A model generated the notes under the pieces. That model made no database searches. It saw only the letters and a program-made list of their open reading frames with translations, and had not been told where the DNA came from. This document shows, piece after piece, positions 34,170 through 42,766 of a stretch of 64,000 bases of DNA. Made by a program: the position numbers and the translations under genes. The stretch's first letter is position 1, and every line of letters begins with the position of its first letter. Source of the stretch: Paenibacillus caseinilyticus (lineage in GTDB: Bacteria; Bacillota; Bacilli; Paenibacillales; NBRC-103111); the NCBI RefSeq assembly GCF_027533645.1, contig NZ_JAQAGY010000001.1, positions 372,001-436,000 on the forward strand. Reading direction: 5' to 3'.

Positions 34170-35033
34170 TTACTCACTGCGGCTCACGCGAAAACCTTGA
34201 TCAGGGCCAAACCCACTCGCCTCGAACTTGCCCCGAAAAGATATTTCGCTGTTGCTGACGTCGCCCATCCAACCGCCGCCCTTCACAACCCGCCAATTAC
34301 CGCTATGACTATCCAGGTCTCCGTACCAGTTCCAGCACCATTCCCTTACATTACCAGACATATCGTAAATTCCTAACTCGTTAGGTTTCTGGAGACCGAT
34401 AGATTTTGTCTTGTTTTTGTTGTTCTCAATGGCAGGCCAGCTCCAGTCTCCCGATAAATATGTATTCCCTGCGTTTTTCCAATACCATGATACTTCGTCT
34501 GCATTATTGCTTCCGCTGTATGTGTAACTTTTGCTCATCTGGCCTCCACCTGCAGCATATTCCCACTCCGCTTCAGTTGGCAGCCGGTATCCATTAGCTC
34601 CCGCATGGATCGTTACAGTCCATTTTATCGTATCAATATCCCCCTTATTATTCGGATCTTTTGTATGTTTGTCTGTATTGTAATATGGCTTTAAGCCCTC
34701 TTTAATACTCCTTTTATTGCAATACTCAACAACGTCATACCAACTTACCATTTCAACTGGCAGCCGGTCGCCTTTGAATGCGGAGGGATTACTTCCCATT
34801 ACCTCGATCCATTCCTTTTGAGTTACCTCATATTTACCAATATAAAAGTCCGGTAGGGTTTCCGTTTTTCCATAGTAGTTGGACTTTGTGTTCATCGAAG
34901 TTCCGCCTTTGACGAATACCAGGTTATCATTCTTTGCGGCCTTTATACTCCTATCGGGCTTGGCTTGCGAACAGGCGGTGACAGGAACCAGAACCATCAT
35001 AGCTATAACAAGTACATTGAATCGCTTTCTCAT
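34170..35033 (-). CDS. FGE/SUMF1-fold lipoprotein, likely non-catalytic
   Basis: A 287-residue lipoprotein (signal ending VTACS) with a sulfatase-modifying-factor fold: FVKGG near the N-terminus, YEVTQKEWIEVMG, PVEMVSWYDVVEYC, YRLPTEAEWEYAA, GNVREWCWNWYG and a C-terminal GFRVSR. Formylglycine-generating enzymes use a cysteine pair near the C-terminal GGSW-type motif. Here the corresponding stretch (RVVKGGGWMGDVSNSEIS) has no cysteine, so it is probably not an FGE enzyme but a fold relative of unknown role. Confidence 0.82.
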   Translation of the reverse strand: MRKRFNVLVIAMMVLVPVTACSQAKPDRSIKAAKNDNLVFVKGGTSMNTKSNYYGKTETLPDFYIGKYEVTQKEWIEVMGSNPSAFKGDRLPVEMVSWYDVVEYCNKRSIKEGLKPYYNTDKHTKDPNNKGDIDTIKWTVTIHAGANGYRLPTEAEWEYAAGGGQMSKSYTYSGSNNADEVSWYWKNAGNTYLSGDWSWPAIENNKNKTKSIGLQKPNELGIYDMSGNVREWCWNWYGDLDSHSGNWRVVKGGGWMGDVSNSEISFRGKFEASGFGPDQGFRVSRSE

Positions 35034-35088
35034 AGATATATCTCCTCTACAAGGAACGGAAATATAGTTGACGGATAGAACGAAGGCC

Positions 35089-35106
35089 GCCGGCTGTGAG
35101 ACCGGC
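35089..35106 (-). terminator. Hairpin after xylanase gene
   Basis: GCCGG/CCGGC arms with an 8-nt loop lie 48 nt after the xylanase stop. The T tract is poor. Confidence 0.4.
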
Positions 35107-35153
35107 AGCTCTAAGCCATATCCTTATTTAAGAGACTTTCTCAAGTTGACCTG

Positions 35154-35789
35154 TTACCACACTGTTACGTTAGAACTCCCGCTGCTTTGATATCCCTCTG
35201 TCGCTAAGACCTGGTAAGACCAACTGCTCCCCAGGTTCATTCCTTTACTCTTCCATGCGTTAACGTGGTTGCCAAAAGTGATGGTGGCGTTGTTCCCGGT
35301 CGGTCTCTTCGACTGCCGGACACTCCAGAATTGTTGGAACGTTTGTGTGCCGTCGATGGAAGGTTGGTTGTACCGCATCGTCGTATAGATGTCATAGGTG
35401 CCCCCATCGCTGGTCACGGTGCCTTTATGCGTGCCAGTTGGCCTATAAGTACCCCAGCTATCTACGACGTAATATTCGATGAGTGAGTTTCTTGTCCACC
35501 CGTAGAGAGTCAAATACCCATTGCCGGACGGCGCGAAGACGCCCGCATTGTAGTTTACTACCCGATTGGGTGATCCGGTTGTCCAGCCCTTTCCGACAAC
35601 AAAATTCCCTGTATCTTTCCAGGTAACGCTATAATTACCTCCCGATCCGTTGACAGCGTTCACCATACCACCGCCATCGGTCCAATTCTGCCAATAGTCT
35701 GTCGCCGCATGGGATGGTGCTGCGAACAAGCCAAAACTCATTGAAGCTGCAAGAACGGTCGTCAACAATTTAGAATTAAACTTAAACAT
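35154..35789 (-). CDS. xynA: Secreted GH11 endo-1,4-beta-xylanase
   Basis: A 211-residue xylanase of glycoside hydrolase family 11 that cuts internal beta-1,4-xylose bonds. A signal peptide ends near Ala28 (SHAA), leaving a mature enzyme of about 183 residues beginning [12 protein letters not shown], as in Bacillus XynA. The nucleophile is Glu105 ([11 protein letters not shown]) and the acid/base is Glu198 (ATEGYQSSG). No carbohydrate-binding module is present. GGAGG lies before the ATG. The promoter carries a cre-like site within the spacer, consistent with glucose repression. Confidence 0.97.
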   Translation of the reverse strand: MFKFNSKLLTTVLAASMSFGLFAAPSHAATDYWQNWTDGGGMVNAVNGSGGNYSVTWKDTGNFVVGKGWTTGSPNRVVNYNAGVFAPSGNGYLTLYGWTRNSLIEYYVVDSWGTYRPTGTHKGTVTSDGGTYDIYTTMRYNQPSIDGTQTFQQFWSVRQSKRPTGNNATITFGNHVNAWKSKGMNLGSSWSYQVLATEGYQSSGSSNVTVW

Positions 35790-36094
35790 AAAATACCTCC
35801 ATCATGTTTTTTTGTCATGATTTACCTGCCGAGTACTTGCCAGTTGTTTCTTTTGCAGTACACGCCTGTTCCTATTTTTTTATTCCGTGTACTTTTGCCG
35901 CCTCCTTTCAAGGAAAATTATAGAATGAAAGCGCATCCACAACAACTTAACAAACTATAGATTAGTACCGGTATATTTAACTTACTTGCAACATCTCCGG
36001 TAGATATCCTTCCTTTGCTTCGCCCCCGGCAGCTTGTTATGATAAGAACAGCGTAGATGTAATAGACTTGAGTAAACACAACGGGAGGATCTTC
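35790..36094. promoter_or_regulatory. Xylanase promoter and structured leader
   Basis: The -10 TATAAT (35917-35922) and -35 TTGTTG (35940-35945) are 17 bp apart. TGAAAGCGCATCCA (35926-35939), a cre-like site, fills the spacer. The approximately 120-nt leader can form AGTACACG/CGTGTACT (35857-35864 with 35886-35893) and a hairpin ATCATG/CATGAT (35801-35821) touching the GGAGG ribosome binding site. Confidence 0.6.
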
Positions 36095-36403
36095 ATGAGC
36101 AGGCTTTATCGGATTTCAAGAGCTTTGCAGGAAAATAGCGGCTCGGCACAAGCGATATCTTTGGAGGAGTGCACTCAGTATTTTGCATCGAAACCTGATT
36201 TTTCTTATTCCTCCGTGTTTACAGTGACAGGATCTACCAGCATGTCCATTGAGGGGGATTTTTTCATGTGGAGCTGCGGCGATACGAAGATCCCGTTCCG
36301 GCATTTTCAGGGCGATATTTATGTATCCGGCACCAATGATGCCGTGATCCCCATCATGATGGAGGTCGCAGGCGAATTGGGAGCGGATGTGTTCGAAGGG
36401 TAG
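36095..36403 (+). CDS. Small unknown protein
   Basis: A 102-residue protein that I do not recognise. It appears to be an alpha/beta protein with no signal peptide or membrane segment. GGGAGG lies 6 nt before the chosen ATG; a TTG start nine codons upstream lacks a ribosome binding site. It stands alone between the xylanase and the two-component system and is followed by a strong hairpin. Confidence 0.65.
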   Translation: MSRLYRISRALQENSGSAQAISLEECTQYFASKPDFSYSSVFTVTGSTSMSIEGDFFMWSCGDTKIPFRHFQGDIYVSGTNDAVIPIMMEVAGELGADVFEG

Positions 36404-36418
36404 CCAGCCGATCATGAG

Positions 36419-36440
36419 CAGCCGGCCCAAGGGCCGGCTG
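36419..36440 (+). terminator. Hairpin after small unknown gene
   Basis: CAGCCGGCCC-AA-GGGCCGGCTG is a perfect 10-bp stem 15 nt after the stop codon. There is no T tract. Confidence 0.5.
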
Positions 36441-36447
36441 TCTGACG

Positions 36448-36512
36448 CCAAAGAAGTCTGTGACGAGACAGCATAACCGATAAGGAGCTGTCGAGGCGCA
36501 AGACTTCTTTGG
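36448..36512. ncRNA. Candidate structured RNA or DNA element
   Basis: A nested fold: a perfect 12-bp outer stem CCAAAGAAGTCT/AGACTTCTTTGG (36448-36459 with 36501-36512) and a 6-bp inner stem GACAGC/GCTGTC (36467-36472 with 36487-36492), separated by a purine-rich internal loop. No T tract follows on either strand. Whether it is transcribed is unknown. Confidence 0.35.
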
Positions 36513-36551
36513 GTTATATGGGAATCCGATCCGAGCTGTCCATCGCGGCGG

Positions 36552-37706
36552 CTACGGTGCCGGCTGCCCCGATGCCCGGTACCCTTTCGGCGCTACGCCG
36601 AAATGCTTCTTGAACGCCTTGCTAAAATGGCTTTCGTCCGCATATCCGGTAGCCTCGGCAATCCGCCCGTTCTTCCAGTCCGTCTCCCCGAGGAGCTGTG
36701 CCGCCTTGCCGAGCCTCAGTCGGGTCACATAAGACCAGTAGTTCTCACCGAACTCCTGCTTGAACGTGCGGCTCAGCTGGAACTTGTCGATGCCGTAGAG
36801 ATCCGCTACCGTCTGCAGACACAGGTCGCCGTCCAAGTGCCGTTCGATATGCAGGCGGATGTCCTGCAGCTTGTCCGCCGTCCGCGGGGCAGCGCCATCC
36901 CCGCAGGCCTTGCTCCCTTCCCGCGCGCGCAGGGCCGCCTCCCGGCTCTCCGCAAGGAGCTGCGCCAGCTCCCTCACGTCCCGGGCAGTCCGGCTGATCC
37001 CTGCGGCGGATGCACCGCGCCCCTCTCCCAGCGATGCTCGGAGGCCGGCGCACTGCTCATCTCCATCCATCTCCGCGGGCAGACCCACGAAGTAATGCCG
37101 CTCCCCATCGCTGTGCCCGGACGGGAGCGGCACAACCGTGACCCGCTCCGGCAGAGAAGGGTATCCGCTGGGGGAAGCGCTCTCATATTCAGCTTCGCCG
37201 ATCACCGTCACGATCGCGAAGCACGCAATCTCCAGCGTCCGGAAGGCCCGGGCCACTCCATCCAGCCGCCACTCCGGCAGCCTGGCGGCGCAGCTCAGCT
37301 GCACCAGCTCCCGCTCCAGCAGGGCCCCCCTCTCCGAGCGGACCTCAGCGATGAGCTCCCGGAGGGCCGCCTCCAACAGCTGCGTATCCACCGGCTTCAG
37401 GAGATACTGCGATACGCTGAGCTTCAGTGCCTCCCTCGCATAGTCGAACTGGTCATATGCGCTCAGGATCACCGCCTTGGGCTTATGCACCTGGGACTGG
37501 ATGCGGCGCAGCGCCTCGATCCCGTTCACTCCCGGCATCCGGATATCCATCAGGAGCAGGTCGGGCTCCGCCGACGCTGCAAGCCCTGCAGCCTGCTCCC
37601 CGTCGAAGGCGCTCTGTACTTCGGTAATGCCGAGCGCCCCCCAGTCGATCATCTTGTGCAAAAACTGGTGCAGCGACATCTGATCGTCCGCGATCAGCAG
37701 CTTCAT
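36552..37706 (-). CDS. YesN-type response regulator, AraC output
   Basis: A 384-residue response regulator. The receiver domain (about 1-120) has phosphoacceptor Asp54 (LLLMDIRMPG) and the C-terminus (about 285-384) has two AraC-type helix-turn-helix motifs (LCLQTVADLYGIDKFQLSR and RIAEATGYADESHFSKAFKKHFG). It overlaps the histidine kinase stop by 4 nt (ATGA). Such YesM/YesN pairs usually control carbohydrate uptake genes; no ABC operon is adjacent, so the target is unknown. Confidence 0.93.
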   Translation of the reverse strand: MKLLIADDQMSLHQFLHKMIDWGALGITEVQSAFDGEQAAGLAASAEPDLLLMDIRMPGVNGIEALRRIQSQVHKPKAVILSAYDQFDYAREALKLSVSQYLLKPVDTQLLEAALRELIAEVRSERGALLERELVQLSCAARLPEWRLDGVARAFRTLEIACFAIVTVIGEAEYESASPSGYPSLPERVTVVPLPSGHSDGERHYFVGLPAEMDGDEQCAGLRASLGEGRGASAAGISRTARDVRELAQLLAESREAALRAREGSKACGDGAAPRTADKLQDIRLHIERHLDGDLCLQTVADLYGIDKFQLSRTFKQEFGENYWSYVTRLRLGKAAQLLGETDWKNGRIAEATGYADESHFSKAFKKHFGVAPKGYRASGQPAP

Positions 37707-39550
37707 GACACGCACTCTCCCTTCTCGTGCACTGGGCCGGCCCCTCCCGGCAGCAGGACATGAATGCGCGTTCCGCCGCCGGAGGTGCTCCGCACCCGCA
37801 GGCCGTACTCCGGCCCGCAGCTCAGCTTGATCCGCCGGTCCACATTGCGCATCCCGATGCTCCCGGATTCCATCTCCTCTTCGCTGAGCTGCTGTCCTAC
37901 CCAGCGCCTTCTCTCCCAAGACATGCCGCAGCCGTTGTCCGTGATCGTGACGAGTATGCCCTTCTTCACTGCCGCCACACGGATGTGGATCTCGGCATCT
38001 ACCGGATTCTCCCGGAAGCCGTGGAGGATCGCATTCTCCACAAGCGGCTGCAGGATCAGCTTGATCGTGCGGCCTTCGAGCAGCGCCGGATCCTCGATAT
38101 GGCTGACGAACCGGATCCGGTTATCGTACTTTTTGGCAAGAATGAACAGGTAATCCCGGACATTCTCCAGCTCCTCCTGCAGCGTCACGGTACCGGGCGA
38201 ACGCTGCATAGAATACCGGAGCAGAGAGCTCAGCGCGAGGATGATCCGGTTGGAATCGGCCGCACTGCCGCACACGATCTCCGTCTGCAGAAGCTGCAGC
38301 GTATTGAACAGGAAATGGGGCTGGATCTGAGACTGAAGCGTCTTCCACCGGGCTTCCTGAAGCGCGATCTGGGAGCTGTAATTCATCTTCACGAGCTGCT
38401 CGATCCGTCCGACAAGCTCCTTGAACTTCTGCCCGATGAGGTTGAGTTCGAGGTACTTGTAATTCTTGGGCACGACATACAGGCTGTCCTCCCCTAGGCT
38501 GTCGAGCGTATGCAGCAGCCGGCTGAACGGCCGGGAGAGACGGACCGTGAGGAGGATGGAGACCAGCGCGTTGAGCAGCAGGCATCCGTAGAGGATGCCG
38601 GTCAGCTTCGCCCGCAGGGGATCCGCCTGCCCCCGGATCTCCGACATCGGGACCGTGGACAGCAGCCGGAGACCGTCGACCCCCGTCGGCTGGTAGATGA
38701 CGAGCTGCTCCTTCCCGTCGATCTCGCTGAAGAAGCTGCCCGACTCGCCCTGCTCGATGCGCCCGATCTCCGGGAAGTCCAGCGTGCGGCCTATTGCCCC
38801 GCTGTCCTTGTGGACAATCACCGTCCGGTTCGCGTCGACCATGAAGATCTGTTCGCCGTTCCCATACGAGCTCCGCTCGAACAGGCCGTTGATCTTCTTG
38901 AGGTCCAGGTTCGCGATGACCGCCCCGACCGGTTCCCTGCCTCCGTCGGCCAGCGGAAGCGCAATGGACAGCACGGACGTGTTGGCTCTCGACAGCGCGC
39001 TGCTGACGTAGTAGTTCTGCGTATGCAGTCCAAGCGTGACGAACCCGCTCCCCTGCGGGGCAGAGAGGGCGGCCTTGAACCAAGGCTGATCCCCGAATGG
39101 ATAGTCCCAGCGCAGCGACTTGCGGCCGTCGAGGTTGTTGACGTACCCGTTCCTGCCCAGGATGAGGATATCGCTGACCAGCGATTGGAACGAGGACACG
39201 CCGAAAGCCAGATCGGAGATATTGCGCTCATGCAGAAGCTTCTCTTCCACCGGGAGCCGGTCACCCGCCCGGAGCATCTGCACGACCGAAGGATGACCCG
39301 CGAACCCGGCCAGTGTCCGCTTCGCTTCCTCGAGATTGAACCGGAACCCGAGCGCCGCCTGCTCCATGACCCGGTAGCTGGCCTTCGTGACCTCCTCCGT
39401 CAAGGTGGCGGACGAATCCCGGATCGATACGGCACCGAGCAGGAAAAGCAGCAGCAGGTTGAGGCCCAGGTAGGAGAAGAGTACATGGCGGATCATGGTC
39501 TTACGCAGCAGGGGCCGGAGCAGGGCTGCGATGCGGTCCTCCATGTGCAC
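37703..39550 (-). CDS. YesM-type sensor histidine kinase
   Basis: A 615-residue membrane sensor kinase. Two membrane helices (about 20-40 and 315-335) flank an extracellular Cache-type domain. A HAMP-like linker leads to a His_kinase domain with QIQPHFLFNTLQ (phosphoacceptor His in QPHF) and a HATPase with DNGCGM. It should phosphorylate the overlapping AraC-type response regulator. A 9-bp hairpin (39579-39602) lies in the leader. Confidence 0.93.
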   Translation of the reverse strand: MHMEDRIAALLRPLLRKTMIRHVLFSYLGLNLLLLFLLGAVSIRDSSATLTEEVTKASYRVMEQAALGFRFNLEEAKRTLAGFAGHPSVVQMLRAGDRLPVEEKLLHERNISDLAFGVSSFQSLVSDILILGRNGYVNNLDGRKSLRWDYPFGDQPWFKAALSAPQGSGFVTLGLHTQNYYVSSALSRANTSVLSIALPLADGGREPVGAVIANLDLKKINGLFERSSYGNGEQIFMVDANRTVIVHKDSGAIGRTLDFPEIGRIEQGESGSFFSEIDGKEQLVIYQPTGVDGLRLLSTVPMSEIRGQADPLRAKLTGILYGCLLLNALVSILLTVRLSRPFSRLLHTLDSLGEDSLYVVPKNYKYLELNLIGQKFKELVGRIEQLVKMNYSSQIALQEARWKTLQSQIQPHFLFNTLQLLQTEIVCGSAADSNRIILALSSLLRYSMQRSPGTVTLQEELENVRDYLFILAKKYDNRIRFVSHIEDPALLEGRTIKLILQPLVENAILHGFRENPVDAEIHIRVAAVKKGILVTITDNGCGMSWERRRWVGQQLSEEEMESGSIGMRNVDRRIKLSCGPEYGLRVRSTSGGGTRIHVLLPGGAGPVHEKGECVS

Positions 39551-39860
39551 GGGTGATCCCCCCTTCGCTACAGAAACGGGCTTGAAGCTGCACCTTCAAG
39601 CCGGACCTGTTCTGTGTTTTACGACATTTTACAACATTAACAAAAACATTAATTTATTGTATATTTATTAATGAATGTACTTCTTTTTTGCCTTACGGTC
39701 AACACCACACCGCCCCCTGCGGTTCGCTGTTGGCCCCGCGAGAAATCCCGGCTTCCCCAAAAGAAAAACCGCCTCTTGGAAGAGACGGCTGACGGACAAT
39801 TGTCCCATGAGGATATGACAAGGAAGGCATGACGGAGACCTGCTCGGGGCGTTCCTCTCC
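39551..39860. other. Gap upstream of YesM-type kinase
   Basis: Contains the leader hairpin GGCTTGAAG/CTTCAAGCC (39579-39602) of the kinase, an AT-rich stretch (39610-39680), and the terminator of the next small gene. No gene is seen. Confidence 0.5.
39761..39788 (-). terminator. Terminator of small membrane protein gene
   Basis: CCGTCTCTT-CC-AAGAGGCGG on the minus strand is followed by TTTTTCTTTT. Confidence 0.75.
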
Positions 39861-40037
39861 CTAGTGCCCTGCCATATGCTCCTCTCCACTTCCCACGAGA
39901 AGCATGAATCCGGCAAGAACGAGCACCATGAGCAGCAGGGCATAGCCTACCCACCGCAGACTCCTCCCGTTCCCTGTACGCCGGAGGAATATTACTCCAG
40001 CTGCCGTCACGAATGCAAGTACGACCCCAGCTCCCAT
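39861..40037 (-). CDS. Small membrane protein
   Basis: A 58-residue protein with two hydrophobic segments (about 2-16 and 26-46) and a short acidic/His tail. AAAGGAG lies 8 nt before the chosen ATG, and a terminator follows. The function is unknown; it lies downstream of a decayed epimerase gene. Confidence 0.55.
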   Translation of the reverse strand: MGAGVVLAFVTAAGVIFLRRTGNGRSLRWVGYALLLMVLVLAGFMLLVGSGEEHMAGH

Positions 40038-40136
40038 GGCTTTGTCTCCTTTCTGCCGCCGTCTGCCGTACAATGGAGTCAACCCGACGGGTCAGACTTT
40101 GGCGGGTGCCGGATCGCGGCAGTTCCCGCGGCGGCG

Positions 40137-40507
40137 CTAGGTGATGCTGTTGATGTCCAGGCTCTCGAGGACAGGGCTCGGGTATCCCGTTGCCGCTACC
40201 TTGATCATCGCGCGTAAGTTACGGACGTGTAGCCCTCCTCGCTCATGCCCGCAGAGGAGACACCGAGACAGAACAGGCAGGCATCCCAGCCTGCCAGCTG
40301 CGCCTCGATGGCCGTCAGATCGAAGAGATCCGGGTGCACCAGCTCCTGCAGCTTCGGGTGTACCGTGCCCGCGGCGCTGCGGCCTACGGCAAGCACGGCC
40401 GATACGCCGGGGTCAAGCAGGCATTCCCTCAGTACGCTTTGGCCGACCATCCCGGTCGCCCCGAATAACAATACCTTCACTGTGCCCGCCTCCGTGTGCG
40501 TATCCAT
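40137..40507 (-). pseudogene. Decayed NAD-dependent epimerase (internal deletion)
   Basis: The first part encodes about 94 residues of an SDR-type epimerase/dehydratase with the Rossmann motif LFGATGMVGQ and FCLGVSSAGMSEEGYT. After VTY the frame reads AR and stops at 40205. In the next frame, RAMIKVAATGYPSPVLESLDINSIT followed by a stop (to 40137) matches the expected C-terminus of the same family. About 100 residues between the two pieces are missing. The gene is therefore an internal-deletion remnant joined out of frame. Confidence 0.75.
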
Positions 40508-40515
40508 GTGTAACG

Positions 40516-42435
40516 TTAAGCTTGGTTCCTGGAAGCCAGGAACTTATCCAGGATGCCGGAGACCGAGTCCATGCTGATCGGTTTGCTGATATATTCATCC
40601 ATCCCCGCCGCCAGATACTTCTCGCGGTCGCCCTTGATCGCATGCGCCGTGACCGCCACAATATGGGGAGGCGTCTTCACCGAGATCATGTCTTTGATGG
40701 CCTTCGTGGCCTCCAATCCGTTCATGAGAGGCATCTGAACATCCATGAAAATAACATCATACGGATGACGGATCACCGCATCCACGGCTTCCGCTCCGTT
40801 GCTGACGACCGTAGCGTTATAGCCGAGCTTCTCGAGCATCTTGTGCAGGACAATCCGGTTCACATCATTATCTTCCGCAATCAGAATCTTCAGCATATTC
40901 TCGTGCGACCTGCCCTCGGGATTTGCCGTCTCATAAGACACGGTTTCCGGATGAGTCCGGAAGCCCGCTTGGAATACGAACACGGAGCCCGGGTGGTCGG
41001 TACAGGGTTCATACCAGATTTCACCGCCCATAAGCTGGATCAGCTTCCTGCAGATCGACAGCCCAAGCCCCGTGCCTTCAGCATTGCGCGTCATAAAATG
41101 ATCCACCTGATAGAACGGTTCAAACAGATGGGCCACCTTCTCCTGCGGTACGCCGAGCCCCGTGTCACGGATCTCGAATTGAAGACAGACCTTCTCGGAG
41201 GCGGACGATACCCGTTCCACCGAGATCGCAACGGCTCCATTAGGGGTGTACTTAATCGCGTTGCTTAGCAGGTTCATCAGCACCTGCTTCAGCTTCATAA
41301 CATCGCCGAGAACCATATAAGGGACTTTAGGAGAAATGGACGTTGAGATCTCCAAATTTTTCTGCAGCGCCTTGGGCAGAATAAGGCTGATCGTCTCGGA
41401 CAGGATCGCCCGGATGTTGCAAGGCTCCTCGATTAATTCGGACTTGCCGGACTCGAGCTTGGAGAAGTCCAGAATATCATTGATAATGGTCAGCAGCGTA
41501 TTGCCGCTGTTCTTGATGATCTGAACGTAATCGCTCTGCTCCGCATCCAGGCTTGTCTCCAGGAGCAGATCCGTCATGCCGATCACACCGTTCATCGGCG
41601 TACGGATCTCATGGCTCATCATCGCGAGGAATTCGCTCTTCGCTTTATTCGTCTTCTCCGCAGCCTCCTTCTCGATCAGCAGCCGCTTCTGTTCCGTCAT
41701 ATCCTTCGCAATCAGATAGAAGCCCACATTGTTGTTATGTATAATGATGGGCGCCAGCGTGGCCAGCACTTCGATTCCATGACCGTCCTTATGCTGCAGG
41801 AATTTGATCGATTGCTCTACAGCGCTGTAATCCATGGACTCCGTCAGGAGTTCCGTCAGATCCGCATTGCCGATCAAGTCGGAGATACGGGTCCCGATGA
41901 GCTCTTCGATCGCGAATCCGGTCAGCTGCTTCGCCATCAGATTGCCGTTAATGATTTTCCCGTCGAGTCCGAACGAGATAATGGCATCATGATTATATTT
42001 TTTTAATGAGGTATACCGCTCGATGCTCTCCTGCAGCTTGATCTCTGCCAGTTTGCTTTGCGTAATGTCGATCATTTGCTGCATGAAGAACAGGGGGCTG
42101 CCGCTGCTTTCATCTCGTATTACCGACACATGCAGAGAAGTCCATACGGTATACCCCTCTTTGTGTACATACTTTTTATCCACCTGAAAAGAAGACGTGC
42201 GGCCTTCCAGCAGGTCGCTTATCCCCTGTACGATATGGCCGTCATCCGGTTCAAGCTCCACGTCGGCTGTAGTAAGCGTCCTCAATTCTTCTGCCGTATA
42301 ACCAAGTATCCGGCAGACCGCAGGATTCACGCTCACCCACCTCTGGTCCAATGTCACCAGAGCGATCCCCATCGGGGCATTTTTATATACGTGCTCGAAT
42401 AAGAACTGTTGGTCCATTGACTCGATACCGTTCAT
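40516..42435 (-). CDS. Hybrid PAS-PAS histidine kinase/response regulator
   Basis: A 639-residue cytoplasmic hybrid kinase: PAS domain 1 (about 8-120), PAS domain 2 (about 130-250), HisKA with MMSHEIRTPMNG, HATPase (RDTGLGVPQEKV, GTGLGLSICRKL) and a C-terminal receiver with VIFMDVQMP. No membrane segment and no HPt domain are present, so phosphate must pass to a separate partner or the receiver is regulatory. GGGAGG lies 8 nt before the chosen ATG. Target is unknown. Confidence 0.92.
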   Translation of the reverse strand: MNGIESMDQQFLFEHVYKNAPMGIALVTLDQRWVSVNPAVCRILGYTAEELRTLTTADVELEPDDGHIVQGISDLLEGRTSSFQVDKKYVHKEGYTVWTSLHVSVIRDESSGSPLFFMQQMIDITQSKLAEIKLQESIERYTSLKKYNHDAIISFGLDGKIINGNLMAKQLTGFAIEELIGTRISDLIGNADLTELLTESMDYSAVEQSIKFLQHKDGHGIEVLATLAPIIIHNNNVGFYLIAKDMTEQKRLLIEKEAAEKTNKAKSEFLAMMSHEIRTPMNGVIGMTDLLLETSLDAEQSDYVQIIKNSGNTLLTIINDILDFSKLESGKSELIEEPCNIRAILSETISLILPKALQKNLEISTSISPKVPYMVLGDVMKLKQVLMNLLSNAIKYTPNGAVAISVERVSSASEKVCLQFEIRDTGLGVPQEKVAHLFEPFYQVDHFMTRNAEGTGLGLSICRKLIQLMGGEIWYEPCTDHPGSVFVFQAGFRTHPETVSYETANPEGRSHENMLKILIAEDNDVNRIVLHKMLEKLGYNATVVSNGAEAVDAVIRHPYDVIFMDVQMPLMNGLEATKAIKDMISVKTPPHIVAVTAHAIKGDREKYLAAGMDEYISKPISMDSVSGILDKFLASRNQA

Positions 42436-42766
42436 CCTCTGCACCTCCCATTCACCTGTACCAGCCAGGAGCCATTCATGTTGTATGTCAGATCAATTCC
42501 CAAGTAGAAGCCCTGCGGGCGCTTGTAATGAAGACGCTTCGCCTCTCTGTCCTATCCGAGGCTTACTTCCTGTTTATTATAAAAGAAGGCTCCCGATAGG
42601 ACAACTTCGAATCGGAGTGAAAACGGCCGTTATAACCAAATCCAGAGGGATTTTCCTGTATTGACCACAAAAAAAACAAAGAGACTGCGGCCGGCAGTCC
42701 CTTTGCGCTCCATCTGTTCTACCCTTTGGCCTTGAGCTCGCAGGACGTCTCCTCCTGCTTGGGGGA
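42436..42766. promoter_or_regulatory. Promoter region of hybrid kinase and CDF terminator
   Basis: The -10 TATAAT (42576-42581) and -35 TTGTCC (42599-42604) are 17 bp apart. The inverted arms TGTCCTATC (42548-42556) and GATAGGACA (42595-42603) flank the -10 and overlap the -35. A terminator with a T run for the leftward CDF gene lies at 42671-42705. Confidence 0.5.
42671..42705 (-). terminator. CDF gene terminator
   Basis: On the minus strand ACTGC/GCAGT arms enclosing GGCC are followed by CTCTTTGTTTTTTTTG. Confidence 0.8.
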
